Shown: positions 11,401 through 23,778 of the stretch, one piece after another | Layout: every line of letters begins with the position of its first letter | How positions within the stretch are numbered: the stretch's first letter is position 1 | DNA from: Primulina eburnea | Lineage: Eukaryota > Streptophyta > Magnoliopsida > Lamiales > Gesneriaceae | Assembly (NCBI RefSeq): GCF_022965805.1 | Contig: NC_133110.1 | Location: 34,906,317 to 34,970,316, forward strand | Reading direction: 5' to 3' | Length of the DNA: 64,000 bases | Made by a program: the position numbers and the translations under genes | Notes under the pieces: model-generated | Told to the model about the DNA's origin: nothing | The model's input: the letters and a program-made list of their open reading frames with translations, nothing else | Databases searched by the model: none

Positions 11401-12695
11401 TGGGGCTTGTTTGAATGGACCAACATGGTCCTAATGCATCCTATTACATGTATAGATGTCGCCTTAGGAGCCTGGAGTCGAGCAATCCACCTGAAACATC
11501 ACAACAAGCGAAAACCGTGAAGCTGCCAAAGAACACGAAAAATCTGCATGTGATTCCTTTGAAAAATCTGTGGTGTATTTCGGTTTTCTGGTATAAATTC
11601 ATGTACAAGTGATGTTTAAAAATCATAGTAGGACTTGATTGAGGTTTGAAAGAAATAAATACATGCCTTGGATTTTTCGTTTGAAAGAAACGAACGAAAC
11701 GACGACGCGACGCGGAGGAGTGGAGCGCTCTTGCTAGCTTGTTCTTTCCTCAATTATTCTCTCTTGTTCTAGGCTATGAGGGTCACGAAAATTCTACTCT
11801 AAAATGATCTGGATTTCGAGATTAGGGAGAGGATAATATTGGGTAGGGGAGTGAGGGAGATGGATGCAAAATATATGGGAGAAATCAAGACCAAATCTCC
11901 CCTTTATTTTAAATTTTGAATGATGATTGCTATCAAATAAATTGTTGGGGTGCTAAGGATGGGGTGGCCGATTTTTTTTTAAGCTAGACTAGGATAGGAT
12001 AGTGCTAAATAGATAATTAAATGGTGCTCCCAAAACTCAAAAGATTATCCTACTAATTAAATTCAAAGAAAGGGTAAAATGAGATAAGGCAAATGAATTG
12101 TTTACTACACTAAGGGGTGGCCGAAAATTTGATTATTAAATGGAGGGGAATTGTTGATTATCTAGTAAATTAATAATCCTTAAAAGCCATACTAACCCTT
12201 TAATTAATTTAGTGAATTAATCCTTTAATTATTGGAACTTAAATGGATTTATTTTCTACTCACCTCAAGTAATTAAATAAATCCTCAAACTTCATTTTTA
12301 ACTTAAATTAACTTACTTGCTAGCTAAATAAAATCCTGGATATATTTTCAGAAATCTTAAATTTATCTCTAAACTCCAACTCCAGTCCAGCCTCGCTGAA
12401 ATAACTGAAATGCTGAAATCGAACTACTGGACTGAAATAATAAAATAATTAACTTCAAACAAATGCATTTAAAATAATCATGCAATGAAATCAATTAAAT
12501 TTAAAAATCTAGAATTATGCATGGCTTATACGTAGACTGATTTACGGGTTCTACAATGGCAGTACCATGAATCAGTCATGTTTGCAGAGGCGCCTGAGTG
12601 ATTGAGATTGATCTCGGTGCTCGTTCCAGGTGTCAGATAATATGGGGGATTCATAGTAGGATCAACTGGAAAACTGCCGGCCTTTGTAGGAGTCC
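8417..12695 (-). CDS. Unrecognised gene, last three exons (copy A), partial
   Basis: I do not recognise the family. Three exons on the minus strand chain in phase: 12566-12695 (acceptor GCTGCCAG, donor TG|GTACTG), 8611-8863 (acceptor TTTTAG, donor GAG|GTAAGA) and 8417-8518 (acceptor TTTACAG, stop TAG at 8417-8419). The last intron is 92 nt with a branch-like TGCTAAC. The encoded tail is hydrophilic, rich in S, P, Q and K in the middle exon, and ends EVIRYLRD. No membrane segment or known domain is visible. Paralogue B keeps every splice site and differs in the middle exon by an in-frame 6-bp change, which favours real coding. Upstream exons are not identified. A 3.2-kb solo LTR sits in the 12565-8864 intron, 9 nt inside the donor, so splicing of this copy may be impaired. 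Confidence 0.6.
8519..8610 (-). other. 92-nt intron of the unrecognised gene, copy A
   Basis: The donor is G|GTAAGA and the acceptor TTTACAG|AG, with TGCTAAC about 13 nt upstream as a candidate branch point. Removing it joins two frames without a stop; reading through gives a premature TAA. Confidence 0.7.
9343..12555 (-). mobile_element. Solo LTR of the nested-chromovirus family
   Basis: The 3213-bp unit starts TGTGAAGACCC and ends GGGTTCTACA, with a perfect 5-bp target duplication ATGGC (9338-9342 and 12556-12560). Copy B has the unoccupied site (38568-38572). The sequence is homologous along its length to the LTR at 52571-55613, whose element runs on the minus strand. No internal domain remains, so it arose by LTR-LTR recombination. 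It lies in an intron of the unrecognised gene. Confidence 0.93.
10700..11310. repeat. Diverged tandem array, about 185-bp period, in the solo LTR
   Basis: The phrase AACCRTGGCTAAGGGCC with following AGGCCARCCAAGATC recurs at about 10712, 10891, 11079 and 11276. The related LTR at 52571-55613 has three copies (about 53944, 54122 and 54326), so the array changes copy number between family members. Confidence 0.75.
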
Positions 12696-14059
12696 CTGGC
12701 AGCATAAGTTGGTAAAGAGATCAAGGGAACTCATGGAAATCATTGCATGAAAAACATGAAAAATGTCAACAGAACAATGTCAATCTTACGATCCCTAAAA
12801 ATATGATCACAAATGCGACAACCAATAAGCTTGATAGCCAGCTTCTAGAAAACAAAAAACCATGACCTAAGATATGCGATGAAAGACATGAAAGAAAGAC
12901 TTATGTTTCAAAAAGTAACATAACGACAAATTCGATGCACCCTAGCTAAATGGGATTTCATTTCCTTTTATGTCTTTGAAAATTGTGATTTAATTCATCA
13001 TGTAAGTTCATCTCCAGCAAATGACATTCAATGAATCGCACGGAAACATCACCACAGCATATATATAATAAGGCAACAACAATAAACCAACCAACGGAAA
13101 ACTAAATTAGCAAAATATTTAAGCTCCAAGCCAGACCACGTCAGATTACAAAAAAGTTACCCAACTTTTGAAATATGCAAACAGAACTGGCGCGAAAATC
13201 CTAACCAGGTCTAATTCTCATCAATTGCTAAATCTAAGCAAAACAGAAACTTTCATCAACATTTTATCAAATCAAATCAATCAAAAAAAGGACAGAGAAC
13301 ATTCATCACTAATACCAGAATACATGAAAATCCAGATTTTTGAAAACACTTTTTTAACAAAGTTTTGTTCCTGGAAGCCCAAAACTATAGTCACCAACTT
13401 CGAAAGCCAAAAAGAAAGGAAAAGGTTTATGACTACTAGTCAATGCTTCAGAACATCAAATATTCAAATGTATCTTTATATCAGTGAGTAACACATAATA
13501 ATTGGGGAGAACCCACAAAAAAAAAACCAATAATTAAGAATAAACCCCATGATTGTTTCAAACAAAAACAATAGAAAAAAAGATTAAATCAACCTGTATA
13601 GTTATTCAAAATGACACTTGAGTGAAAGAGACCAAAACAATAATAAAAGCTTTCTCAAAACTCAAATGAGAAACACCTATGTAATGATATGAAGGAACCT
13701 TACACAGAAAAGATAGGCATATATATAATACACATAAAAATCAGCAAATGAATTGACCCAACCAAAACCCTAGATTCCCAGAATAAGTTGACATACATTC
13801 AATTATATCCATAAAAGGTTGAATGTAGTTATTTATAGATTTAAATAGTGGTCAAACAATGAGGATGTGCACACAGAAAATAACAGAAATACATACAAAA
13901 TTGCCTCTTTCCATTGTTGCTTTTAGCACACAGACAAATAGAGTTGCAGAGTAGTGGAGAACAAGAACTGATTTTTTGTGTTTTCTGAAAATCAAAGGGC
14001 AGCAAAAATGTCTAATTCTGGGAAGAGACACATAAACTGACTGAGGGATCTGAATAAAG

Positions 14060-14600
14060 GGACTGGAAAATTTGGAAGCCCTGGTTATTTAGTTAGAATT
14101 GCAACCAAGATTAGCTATGGATTTCAATGAATTTGGACAAATATAACAGGAAAATTTCATTTAATGCTTGGCTCCTAATTACAGATTTGATGCATTAGAA
14201 TTTGTGATAAGATTGCAAGAACATTTAGATTTTGTGAACCTTGATTGAGTTAAGGAAATACTGTTACAATTATTGTTGTTTTATAATTGTTAAAATTTAT
14301 TTAGGGTGAGAAAATTTGAAAAAGTGACAGAAGGGATCAGACAAGGAAGCACTGGAAAATTTGGCTTTATCTTAAGTCTTACTGAAAAACGGGGTTAGTC
14401 ATAATTTCCTCTGAATTCGGACACATATAACTGGATAGTTGCATATTAAAGCTGCTTGGTTTTCTGGTAAATACAAATTGGATTGCACTAGGATTTATAG
14501 TAAATAAGATTACGAGAACACCTAGGATTTTGTTAACCTTGATTGAGTCTAGGAACCATGTTACAGTTATTGTTGCTTTATTATTCAAATCTGTTTTATC
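14060..14600. repeat. Two-copy diverged direct repeat in the copy A intron region
   Basis: About 14060-14300 and 14330-14600 share phrases in the same order: ACTGGAAAATTTGG, ATTTGGACA or ATTCGGACA, AACCTTGATTGAGT and GTTACARTTATTGTTG. Copy B has both, so the repeat predates the segmental duplication. Nothing identifies it as coding. Confidence 0.55.
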
Positions 14601-15798
14601 ATGGTTTGAAAAAAAAAAATCCACATTAGATTGAATATTATTCATTAAAATTCAAAGTTGACATTTACAATTAGCTCCCCAAAAAATATAGACAATTACT
14701 TTCTGTCAATGTGCATGCAGATTTGTCCGATCTACTTATTTTCGTACTTGACATGCTTCGAGATTGCCAAATTCTTAGCAACAAAGTTGATAGAATCTAT
14801 AAATCTGCAAAATCAGCACTTTGTCAAAGGGTATACTGTATAGGCAGGAGTGGACCAAGGATTTCGAGCAAAGGGAGGGTGAGCCAGTAAGATGGGGACA
14901 AATCAAAAGAACTAGGGAGGCAAAACATGATTTTTAGAAAATTTACATGTAAAAATTATGTTTCCATGTGCTTAGGAGATGGCATATGAGCTTTCTTTAA
15001 TTAAGTCAAAAAAGAGTTCTCTAGTCATCTGAAATTTAGCAGCAGGTCAACTACGATAATATACAAATCAACTAAAAAGCACCATCTTTCAAATTGAATG
15101 AATGAGCCCTATCATAGCTTGGAGGAAGAGTCCTTTTGGTCAGCTTGAGGACACAATGAAGAGGAACCAATCTATAAGTTATTTCATCTTAGAAACTATT
15201 AAAGTTAACGAAAAATCAACAATCAAGTTTATCATATTTAATACCATTTCTGATAAGACAAATTATCATGATCTCTATCTTTTTAGGATATATATCCTTT
15301 ACCTTTTCAAACTCTTTTCTATTAATCATTTCCAATCTTTTTCTTACATTTAATTATTTTTCATCTCCTTATTTTTTCATATGTTTCTTTCTTCTTTCCA
15401 CTTATTTCATCCTAAGTTTCCGACAAGAATGAAACTGTGGAACAATGGCCATTCCCATTTGAAATCCAACATCAAAATTCGTTCCAGAAGGCATAGAGTG
15501 AAAGAAATTAACTTGCATTTAGCACATTCCAATTTGAAACTAAATTGTGTTACAGCCGTGAAAAATACAAACTATCTTTTACACTTGACATCAACCGAAG
15601 AAGGCAAAAATGGCAGAGCTTATTCAAGAATCGATTCTAACATACACAGTAAACACACTGAATAATGCAAAAAAAAAAAAAAAGATAAACTTCGACGGAA
15701 AATATTCCATATATACAAAACACGTACTATAAAATACCCCCGTCCATCGACAGTGTCATGAAGACCGGTGCCGCCACGGCCATCGGTGTAAGTAACAC

Positions 15799-15893
15799 CT
15801 TCCGTCGCATTCAATCACACTGACTTCCGCCACAGCCACATCGCCGGATGCGGCGGAGACCGGCGTGGGGCTTCCCGGCGGATTGTATTCCAT
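15799..15893 (-). CDS. Candidate first exon of the unrecognised gene (copy A)
   Basis: A G+C-rich pocket in A+T-rich DNA opens with ATG at 15893 (MEYNPPGSPTP...) and can end at a donor GGAAG|GTGTTA (15798). The same frame and start occur in copy B. I infer it begins the same minus-strand gene because position and orientation fit, but its phase does not join directly to the exon at 12695, so at least one exon between them is unidentified. It could instead belong to a separate short transcript. Confidence 0.35.
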
Positions 15894-16037
15894 CTGTTTT
15901 TCTCTGTAGAAAGAAGCGGAGAGTTGCGTGAAGGTAGACTTGACTCCAGGATTTTTAGATTGAATGTACAATCTGTATAGAACAACGTACAAGTTCAATT
16001 ATTTAAATATTGCACTAATTTAAAACAATTATACTTG

Positions 16038-16131
16038 TAAATATAATAATTTTTAGGAAATAGAAAATTTTTAAAAATTAAAATATAATAATTTTTAGGA
16101 AATAGAAAATTTTTAAAAATTAAATCCAATA
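16038..16131. repeat. Tandem duplication of about 47 bp, copy A only
   Basis: The phrase ATATAATAATTTTTAGGAAA plus AGAAAATTTTTAAAAATTAA is present twice in a row here and once in copy B (about 42424-42466). Confidence 0.8.
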
Positions 16132-16342
16132 TATATAAAATATTAAATTTTAGATTTCATTTATTATGTTGCTACTGGTATGATAACACCCCTAAGTGCA
16201 AATGATTATTCGACCCTGAAGTCACAATTCTTTTAGAGAAGTGTTGGTTTCTTGGCCCGAAGGCTGTGAACTCCCTTACATCTCCAGAGTGACCCCTTAA
16301 TAGAATTTCCTATTATGACAGTACGCGTGTTTCTTCACATCA

Positions 16343-16937
16343 TCAACATAATGAGACATCTATTTTGCCTGGAAAACCTTTCCTTGGAATCCTATATTTT
16401 TTTATCTTCGTATTTTGAGTCACATGTTTTCCTTTCTTATTTTGATTTAGCAATGCACATAAATTTGTGATATTCAAATTCACAGAGGTCACTAGGGGAA
16501 ACAAATCTTCATCAATGACCATTTTTTCGGGGAAATTGAGTATTTGCTTTTTTATTTTTTCTTGCAAAATATCTTTAGAAACACAACAAACTTTTGTAGG
16601 ATGATTAAATAAATCATGATATTTACAGTGATCTTTGTCTTCCAACTCCTCCTAGGATGGTTGTCCCCTCGAGCGTTTGTACCAACTTTTACTCCTTAGA
16701 ACTCATACATGGTCTCATCTTCAAATCGTCCAGGCTGGTGTGGGGGATTAATCACCATATGCTCATGGTTCACCGATTGTTTTGCTTTTTATTTCGAGCA
16801 TTTCACCGATTCTCTTTACCAAAATTTGCATCCCCCTATCTGGCAATGTTTATTTGTGGTTAGGTAGTACTGTCTCTAGGGGAAGAAGAACACCTGCCTT
16901 GGAACTCCAGGACCCTTAGGTTGGTTACTCCTTTCCA
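16343..16937 (-). pseudogene. Ty3/gypsy gag relic, downstream part (copy A)
   Basis: The 100-residue minus-strand frame starts MEDKDHCKYHDLFNHP and is followed by a KKQILNFPEK stretch and a DEDLFP motif. The C-x2-H-x5-H-x4-C arrangement resembles the zinc-knuckle-like part of non-chromoviral gypsy gag proteins. It has stops on either side, and its upstream part is displaced to 23779-24531 by the copia element. Copy B keeps both parts contiguous. Confidence 0.5.
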
Positions 16938-16942
16938 AAATA

Positions 16943-17334
16943 TGTCAGATATTTTTCTTAAAAATCATGTTTCTGCATATATATAAACATGATAAACAAT
17001 ATGCGGATATAAATCGAGTGTTGCCGCCGGCCATTGAAATTTTTTAATTTCTCTGATTTCCTTTCGGTGGAAGCCTTCTAAGCACTTCACGCTCTCTGTA
17101 GATGGTGTATTTTTCTTATGAGATGTGTGCTTAGGGACCTCAATCACTGCTATTTATAGGCATCTCATATCATCAAAGAGAAAATTCGGGAGCATGAATG
17201 TCAAGAGGAGCGTGCACGTCTCAATTTTCTAAAATTTGAGGTTGCATGTGTTGTTCGTCAAAAATGGTAGGCTTCTTGGCCGTCGCCAATTCTTACACGC
17301 CACGCCTCTTTTAATATGTGCCATATTTCTTACA
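16943..17334 (-). repeat. 3' LTR of the copia element
   Basis: The plus strand starts TGTCAGATATTTTTC and ends ATTTCTTACA. It is followed by TTCTCCCACTTG, which on the minus strand is the polypurine tract CAAGTGGGAGAA. A TATTTATAG string (17150-17158) lies inside. Confidence 0.9.
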
Positions 17335-17596
17335 TTCTCCCACTTGATACATATATCTCATTTACCCTAGGAGAAAACAAAATACATGAATCATGGCGAT
17401 ATGTCCCTTAAAAGCAAGTATGATCTTCTATGTATCACAATGAATTATGTCTATCAAATCTGTATAACTTAATGAATAAACCCAATGTTTATTCGAGGTC
17501 CAACTTTATTGATATTTCTTGAATCAATGAATGTGTGCACAAAAAATATGAGAAAATATCATATCATAGTTTCATTAATTTGTTATTACAACGAAA

Positions 17597-18377
17597 TTAC
17601 ATAAAGGAACCAAGTCTCATTCTTTCTAAATAATCCTTAAATTTTAATGGTGGCATGCCCTTAGTCAAAGGATCTGCAATCATCAATTCAGTGATAATGT
17701 GTTCGATAAGTAACTTCTTATCTTCAACACGTTCTCGTATGGCTAAATACTTAATGTCGATGTGCTTGCTTCGACTACCACTTTTGTTATTTTTAGCCAT
17801 AAAACAGCAGAAGAATTGTCACAATATATTCTTAATGGCCTAGATATAGAATCCATAATTCTAAGCCTCGAAATGAAACTCTTCAACCATACACCATGTG
17901 AGGTTGTCTCAAAACAAGCTACGAACTCAGCTTCCATAGTAGAAGTAGCATTCAATGTCTGCTTTGCACTTCTCCAAGATACAGCTCCACCAGCTAGCAT
18001 AAAAAATTATATCCTGAAGTGGATTTCCGTGAATCAATGCAGCCAGCGTAGTCTGAATCAGAGTAGCCAATTACTTCCAAATTCTTAGTTCGTCTGAACA
18101 TAAGCATATAATCTTTGGTCCCTTGAAGGTACCTCATTACTTTCTTTGCAGTTTTCCAATGGTCTAAACCTGGATTATTCTGATATCTTCCCGACATCCC
18201 AACAATAAATGCAATGTAAGGTCTAGTGCAAACCTGAGCATACATCAAGCTTTCGACAGCAGAAGCATAAGGAATGTTTTTCATTTGTTCCCCCTCTAGA
18301 TCATTCTTTGGGCATTGGATCAAATTGAATTTATCGTCTTTCACAACGGGAGCTATACTTGGTGAACAATCTTTCAT
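17597..18377 (-). pseudogene. Copia RNase H region
   Basis: Three overlapping frames carry the RT connection and RNase H domain: RYLQGTKDYML, then SDSDYAGC (first catalytic Asp context), STMEAEF (Glu), CDNSSA (Asp) and RSKHIDIKY (last His-Asp pair), followed by the copia C-terminal DPLTKGMPP and LGSFM. The domain is therefore complete in outline. It is broken by a stop after SGYNFLC (17994) and a frameshift near 17800, so no full RNase H is made. Confidence 0.88.
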
Positions 18378-18505
18378 AATTTGTTGATATAGGTTTCTTG
18401 AGATAGACCTACAATACCTCGAATTATGTCTCTATAAATCTTAATGCCAATGACATAAGATGCATCGCCCATATCCTTCATATCAAAGTTTTTAAAGAGA
18501 AATTG

Positions 18506-19039
18506 TTACACCTCATATAACAAATCCTTATCGTTGGTTGCAAGTAATATATCATCCACATATAGAATAAAGAAACAAATCTTACTCCCACTGACCTTTT
18601 GGTATATACATTGATCCATGAGGTTCTCAACGAATCCGAATGAAGAGATAACATCATGAAATATCAAATACCATTGATGGGAAGCTTGTTTCAATCCATA
18701 TGTATATTTCTTAAGCTTAAAAACCAATTGCTCACCATTACTAGAGAAGAATCCTTCCGGTTGTTTCATATGAACATCTTCCTCTAGTTCTCCATTGAGA
18801 AAATCTGTTTTTACATCCATTTGTTGTAAATCTAAGTCAAAATGTGAAACTAATGCTAAAATGATACGAAGAGAATATTTCTTAGATACAGGAGAAAAAG
18901 TCTCCTTGTAGTCGATTCCTTCTTGTTGAGTGAATCCTTTAGCTACGAGTCTTGCTTTATACCTTTCAATGTTGCCTAACGAGTCTTTCTTTGTTTTGAA
19001 GACCCATTTACATCCAATGGCTTTTACACCATCAGGCAA
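18506..19039 (-). pseudogene. Copia reverse transcriptase core
   Basis: The 177-residue frame contains GCKWVFKTK, RLVAKGFTQ, QQMDVKTDFLNG, KLKKYTYGLKQA and the polymerase active site LYVDDILLA (YVDD). These are the ordered motifs of copia reverse transcriptase. The frame stops just after the active site, before the RNase H part. The upstream linker (19052-19384) is in another frame, so the polyprotein is broken on both sides. Confidence 0.92.
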
Positions 19040-19051
19040 CTGAACAAGATC

Positions 19052-19384
19052 TCAGACTCCATTAAATGCCATATAATTCATCTCTTCTTTCATAACATCA
19101 AACCATAATTTTGACTCATTACAACTCATGGCTTGTGAAAATGTTTCAGGATCATTTTGGGCTCTGATGTTAAAGTCATATTCTTGTAAATACACAACAA
19201 AATCACTAGATATTGTTGATATTCTTATTCTAGTAGATCTCCTAAGGTTGTTTGGTTGATCAACAATTTCTTGTTGTTCTTCATCAACAACTTGATCAAC
19301 TGGATTTTCATCAGCGATTTGTGAAACTTCAGTAACTGGTTGTCTAACACCCATTTGGTCTTGAGGGGTGTGAATAACGACCAA
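19052..19384 (-). pseudogene. Copia linker between integrase and RT
   Basis: The 110-residue frame has an acidic stretch (VVDEEQQEIV), then LRRSTRIR, a basic patch commonly seen before the RT of plant copia elements, and the RT lead-in PETFSQAM with KEEMNYM. It ends at a stop after FNGV just before the RT frame begins. Confidence 0.8.
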
Positions 19385-19426
19385 TATGTCATTTGAATAA
19401 GATGGTTGTGCATTAATGTGATCATT

Positions 19427-20300
19427 CTAAAAAACTATGTCATGATCACTCCCACTAATCAAGTTATTTTCAAGAAATTTTGCATTTCTTGATTCCACAA
19501 TTCTAGTGTTGTGAGATGGAAAATAGAATCTGTACCCTTTGGATTTTTCGGTATATCCAAAGAAATATCCACTTATAGTTCTTGGGTCTAGTTTCTTTTC
19601 ATGTGGGTTATAAACTCGTATTTCAGAAGGACAACCCAAAATGCGTATATGTTGCAAACTCGGTTTTCAACCTTTTAATAACTCAAATGGCATCTTTGGG
19701 ACAGCCTTAGTTGAAACTCGATTTAATATATACACAGCTATCTTAAGAGCTTCAGTCCACAAGGATTTAGGAAGTTTGGAGCTACTAAACATGCTCCTCA
19801 CAATTCCAATAATGTTCGGTTTCTCCTATCAGCGACGCCATTCTCTTCAGGAGAACCAGGCATAGTATATTGGGCAACAATCCCATGTTCTTGGAGAAAC
19901 TTCGCAAACGGACCAGGTGCTTGTCCATTCTCAGTGTATCTACCGTAATATTCTCCACCTCTATCTGTTCTCACAATCTTAATATGTTTTCCACATTACT
20001 TCTCCACTTCAGCCTTTAAAATCTTAAAGGCTTCAAGTGCTTCGTTTTTGTTATGAAGCATGTAGATATACATGTATCGTGAGTGATCATCAATGAAAGA
20101 GATGAAGTATTTTGGACTTTCCATGTCCATATATGGACAACAAATATCTGAATGTATGATTTCTAATATTTTTGTACTCCTCTTGACACCCTTTTTAGAA
20201 TTATTGGTCTACTTTCCCTTAATGCAGTCCACACAAGTCTCAAAATCAGTATACTAATCTTTTAATTCTCTCTATGGAGATGTGTCCAAATCTCCTATGC
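19427..20300 (-). pseudogene. Copia integrase remnants
   Basis: Minus-strand fragments show the integrase catalytic contexts in order: HSDICCPY (about 20130), RTDRGGEYY (about 19955) and [14 protein letters not shown] (about 19830), which supply the D, D and E residues. The C-terminal piece (19427-19657) includes LGCPSEIRVYNPHEKKLD and GYFFGYTEKSKGYR. In-frame stops and a frameshift near 19660 disable it. The HHCC zinc region is not clear. Confidence 0.8.
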
Positions 20301-20422
20301 CATAATATAGATGAATCTTCATTTATAACACATCTTTTAATACCTCCTTGAACATGCATAGTGGTGTTATTATTTTGTAAAGAAATAGAGAAAATACCAT
20401 CAACCATTGTACCATTTAGATT

Positions 20423-21612
20423 TTATTTATAAAACAAATTTATTGATTTGTCCAAAAACTGAAATGAATAACCAAGGGGTACAAGTTTTGAAACTGAAAT
20501 TAAATTCCCAGAAAAACTAGGAACATAAAAGATCTTTTTTAATTTTAAAATATAACCATTTTCCAATACTAGGCAGCAAGTTTCAATAGCCTCCACATTC
20601 AAAGACACCTTGTTTCCTGAATAGATGCTTCGCTCATTTTTTATTGGCTTCCTTAGGTTTTTCATACCCTGCAAGGTATTTGTAACATGGATTGTATGAC
20701 CAGAATCAATCCAGCATGTGTTATAAATCATATTAATCATATTAACCATATTAGATTCATAACAGACAAATGAATTAGGAATATCTTTCTTTTCAAGCAA
20801 GTCCTTAAATTTATTGCAATCCTTCTTCATGTGCCCCATCTTTTTACAGAAGAAACACTTGGATTCTTTCTTAATTTCAAGTTGGGGTGGAATTATTCCT
20901 TTCTGTTTTCCCTTGAATTTGGCTTGTTTCTTAAATTTTCCTTGTGTAGTCATAAAGAAATTATCATTTGTTTCCATCAACAGCCTTCCTTCCTCTTGAA
21001 CACACATGGTCATTAATTCATTAATTGACCATTTATCCTTATGTGTGTTGTACGAAATTTTGAAGGGTTCATATTGATGTGGAAGAGTGCATAGAATGTA
21101 GTGCACAAGAAAAGTCTCAGACATTTCCACTTCAAGTGTCTTGAGTCGAGCTGTTATGTCCTGCATCTTCATGATGTACTCTCGCACATCTCTCACACTG
21201 GTGAGCCTTAATGATTCCATAAATATGGTTCTAGCAAGTGCCTTATCTGAAGACTGAAATTGTTCATCAATAGACTTCAGTAATTCTCTGACATTATTAT
21301 GCTGATCTACAGAACTACGCATACCAGCAGAGATTTTGGTCTTTTTGAACATTACGTAGAATCGATTAGATCGCTCCCATTTTTCATAAAGATCAACATC
21401 ATCTGGAATGCTGTTTTCATTAATAGCAGATGTTTTGTCTTTCCGAATAGCATAATCAATATCCACCCACCCCAATTGACGAAGAATTTTCTTTTCCATA
21501 TTTTATAATTATCGCCCTTTAATTTGGGAATGTCACATTTCATATCAGGAAAACTCGAAGTTTGCATAACTGCACAAAATATCATATGCTTAAAATTTTG
21601 AGATAATATCAT
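20423..21612 (-). pseudogene. Copia gag and protease
   Basis: The main frame (358 residues from 21499) holds a UBN2/retrotran_gag-like region, a zinc knuckle CFFCKKMGHMKKDC and a protease-like motif CWIDSGHTIHVTN, whose usual DSG-A is DSG-H. It ends FYVPSFSGNLISVSKL..., the start of the pre-integrase part. The N-terminal piece (21352-21612, with SFPDMKCDIPKLKGDNY) is in another frame; the join is a small frameshift near 21490. The gag-to-integrase frame ends at 20423. Confidence 0.88.
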
Positions 21613-22909
21613 GTTTTTCCAATGTAATTCATCTTTTAAAAATCTAGTGACATAAAATTTGCCTGTGGGCTAAAATTTTAATTCAATAAGATTTTCTGTA
21701 AATTTATGATAAAACTATCAAATGTATTTTCCTTAACTCATGTGGATAAATTAAGAAAAATATAATTTGATATTTTAACCTAATTAGTTATGTAAATATA
21801 ATAAAAATCCATGTGGGGTAAAATTTATTATATTTTATAATTAATTACAATTGATGTCTATTATGTGATCCAAATCCACTTAATGCATAATTTTCCATAA
21901 TTAAGAATGTTGTGGCTATTCCTCAATTATTTAAAATCATACGGTTCACTAGACAAAATTTTGTCTTTACTTTAATAATTTATATAATAATTATTTAGTA
22001 ACATAATCAACATTTTCCAAGAGTGCTCCCATGAAAGATAGGTAGTGCTAAAGCCCTTTAAATAACTAACTCCTAGTCAGAGCAACATTCATCAGGGAGA
22101 CCAGTGGCGAGTCAAGGCAATTTAAACCGATCTATGAAGAACTCTCCCAGATTATGTTTTCTCATGTCACCTTATAATTATTATTCAACTTAATTATCCA
22201 CATTTATGTGAATCTTAATAAGCCAATTTTTTTTATAATTATCTTTATATTCACATTTTTACTTAATATGAACAAATACGTTCCCCATCAGTTTTTCTAT
22301 TCAATCAGAGTAGTGATAAAGTGAGGATCGCATTTACGTGAAAATGTGGACTTTTCATCAGTTTTTCTCTTTTATCAGAGTAGTGATAGAGTGAAGATTA
22401 TTTGTTCATTTATGAACGTCTGAAATATTTTATTTTATTATATTCACATCTTACTTGATATGTTCATTTCAAATTATAAACAACTTAATATAATTTAATA
22501 TGAACATAATATTGATGTACCAATTATTTTTCAATATTATTTGCATTTTAAAATTCAAGAATAAATGCAAACATAATATTATAATTGCATGTACACATAA
22601 AAAACTTATCCATAATATTTGACATTATATCTAACATGCAAAAATAATTTCTAAACATGTATTAGAAATTACGTCGAACTTGGAATTATTTTTAATGTGT
22701 ACAAATTATTTAACCAAATGCTATATGTATACCAAATTATACATATAACTTAATAACACATTAATAACACATTAATCATTATTTATTTATTTATTTATTA
22801 TTATTATTTTTATTTTTATTTTTTTTAAAAAAATAATAATAAAAACTTTGCCGACAATTTTTCAATTGTTAAATATTGTGGGTCCTGCAACATTAATGAT
22901 GGGTCTCGC

Positions 22910-22911
<2 letters not shown>

Positions 22912-22995
<84 letters not shown>
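22912..22995. repeat. (TTA)n microsatellite in the copia leader
   Basis: About 28 uninterrupted TTA/ATT triplets sit between the copia 5' LTR and gag. On the minus strand they translate as a run of asparagine, which is not a gene. Confidence 0.97.
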
Positions 22996-22996
<1 letters not shown>

Positions 22997-23366
22997 AATA
23001 ATAATACCGACAATTGATTGAAAAAATTGAATTGTAGGCTCTTAGTGTGGGCTGTTTTAATTCAATGCAATTGCATATAATTGAAGGCAGACTTTCAATT
23101 GTATATTCTTCGTCTTCAATTTCTCCATTTTCAGAAAAAACCAGTAGCACCTTCTCCGAAAATATTTTGCTCCCAAAAATTCTTATTTTATTTTTCAAGA
23201 TTCAAGGAAGAAATTCAAACTCCGATCGAGAACACAATTCTAAGGTAAGTTTCTTAATATTATTATGTCCGATATTTAAATTTTAAGTTTCTTACGTAAA
23301 ACTTAAAATTCTTTTCCCAAAATTTCATGATATAAAAAAAAATATTTTCAAGGTAGAGGTATCACG

Positions 23367-23378
23367 GCTCTGATACCA
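23367..23378 (-). other. tRNA-Met-type primer-binding site of the copia element
   Basis: The minus strand reads TGGTATCAGAGC two bases inside the 5' LTR, setting the internal boundary. Confidence 0.9.
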
Positions 23379-23380
23379 AA

Positions 23381-23773
23381 TGTTAGAGATTTTTCTTAAA
23401 AATCATGTTTCTGCACATATATAAACATGATAAACAATATGACGAAATAAATCGAGTGTTGCCTCCGGCCATTGAAAATTTTTAATTTCTCTGATTTCTT
23501 TTCGGTTGAAGCCTTCTAAGTACTTCACGCTCTCTGTAGATGATGTATTTTTCTTATGAGGTGTGTGCTTAGGGACCTCAATCGCTGTTATTTATAGGCA
23601 TCTCATACCATCAACGAGAAAATTCGGGAGCATGAATGTCAAGAGGTGCGTGCACGTCTCAATTTTCTAAAATTTAAGGCTGCATGTGCTATTCGTCAAA
23701 AATGGTAGGCTTCTTGGCCGTCGCCAATTCCTACACGTCATGCCTCTTTTATTATGTGTCATATTTTTTCACA
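23381..23773 (-). repeat. 5' LTR of the copia element
   Basis: The plus strand starts TGTTAGAGATTTTTC and ends TTTTTTCACA, closely matching 16943-17334. By eye the two LTRs differ at a modest number of sites, pointing to a fairly young insertion, younger than the segmental duplication. Confidence 0.9.
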
Positions 23774-23778
23774 AAATA

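Larger units (their letters stand above)
16943..23773 (-). mobile_element. Full-length defective Ty1/copia element
   Basis: Two LTRs of about 392 bp (16943-17334 and 23381-23773) flank a 6.0-kb internal region, with a perfect 5-bp target duplication AAATA (16938-16942 and 23774-23778). The gene order on the minus strand is gag, protease, integrase, RT, RNase H, as in Ty1/copia. Several frame breaks make it non-autonomous today. It splits the gypsy gag relic of copy A; copy B at about 43790 shows the uninterrupted sequence. Confidence 0.95.

Noticed and set aside
10428..11612. Several frames of 60-145 residues inside the solo LTR
   Set aside because: They lie in the 185-bp array, are not conserved as frames in the related LTR, and have no known domain.
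22893..23198. Frame with a long asparagine run
   Set aside because: It is the translation of the (TTA)n microsatellite in the copia leader.
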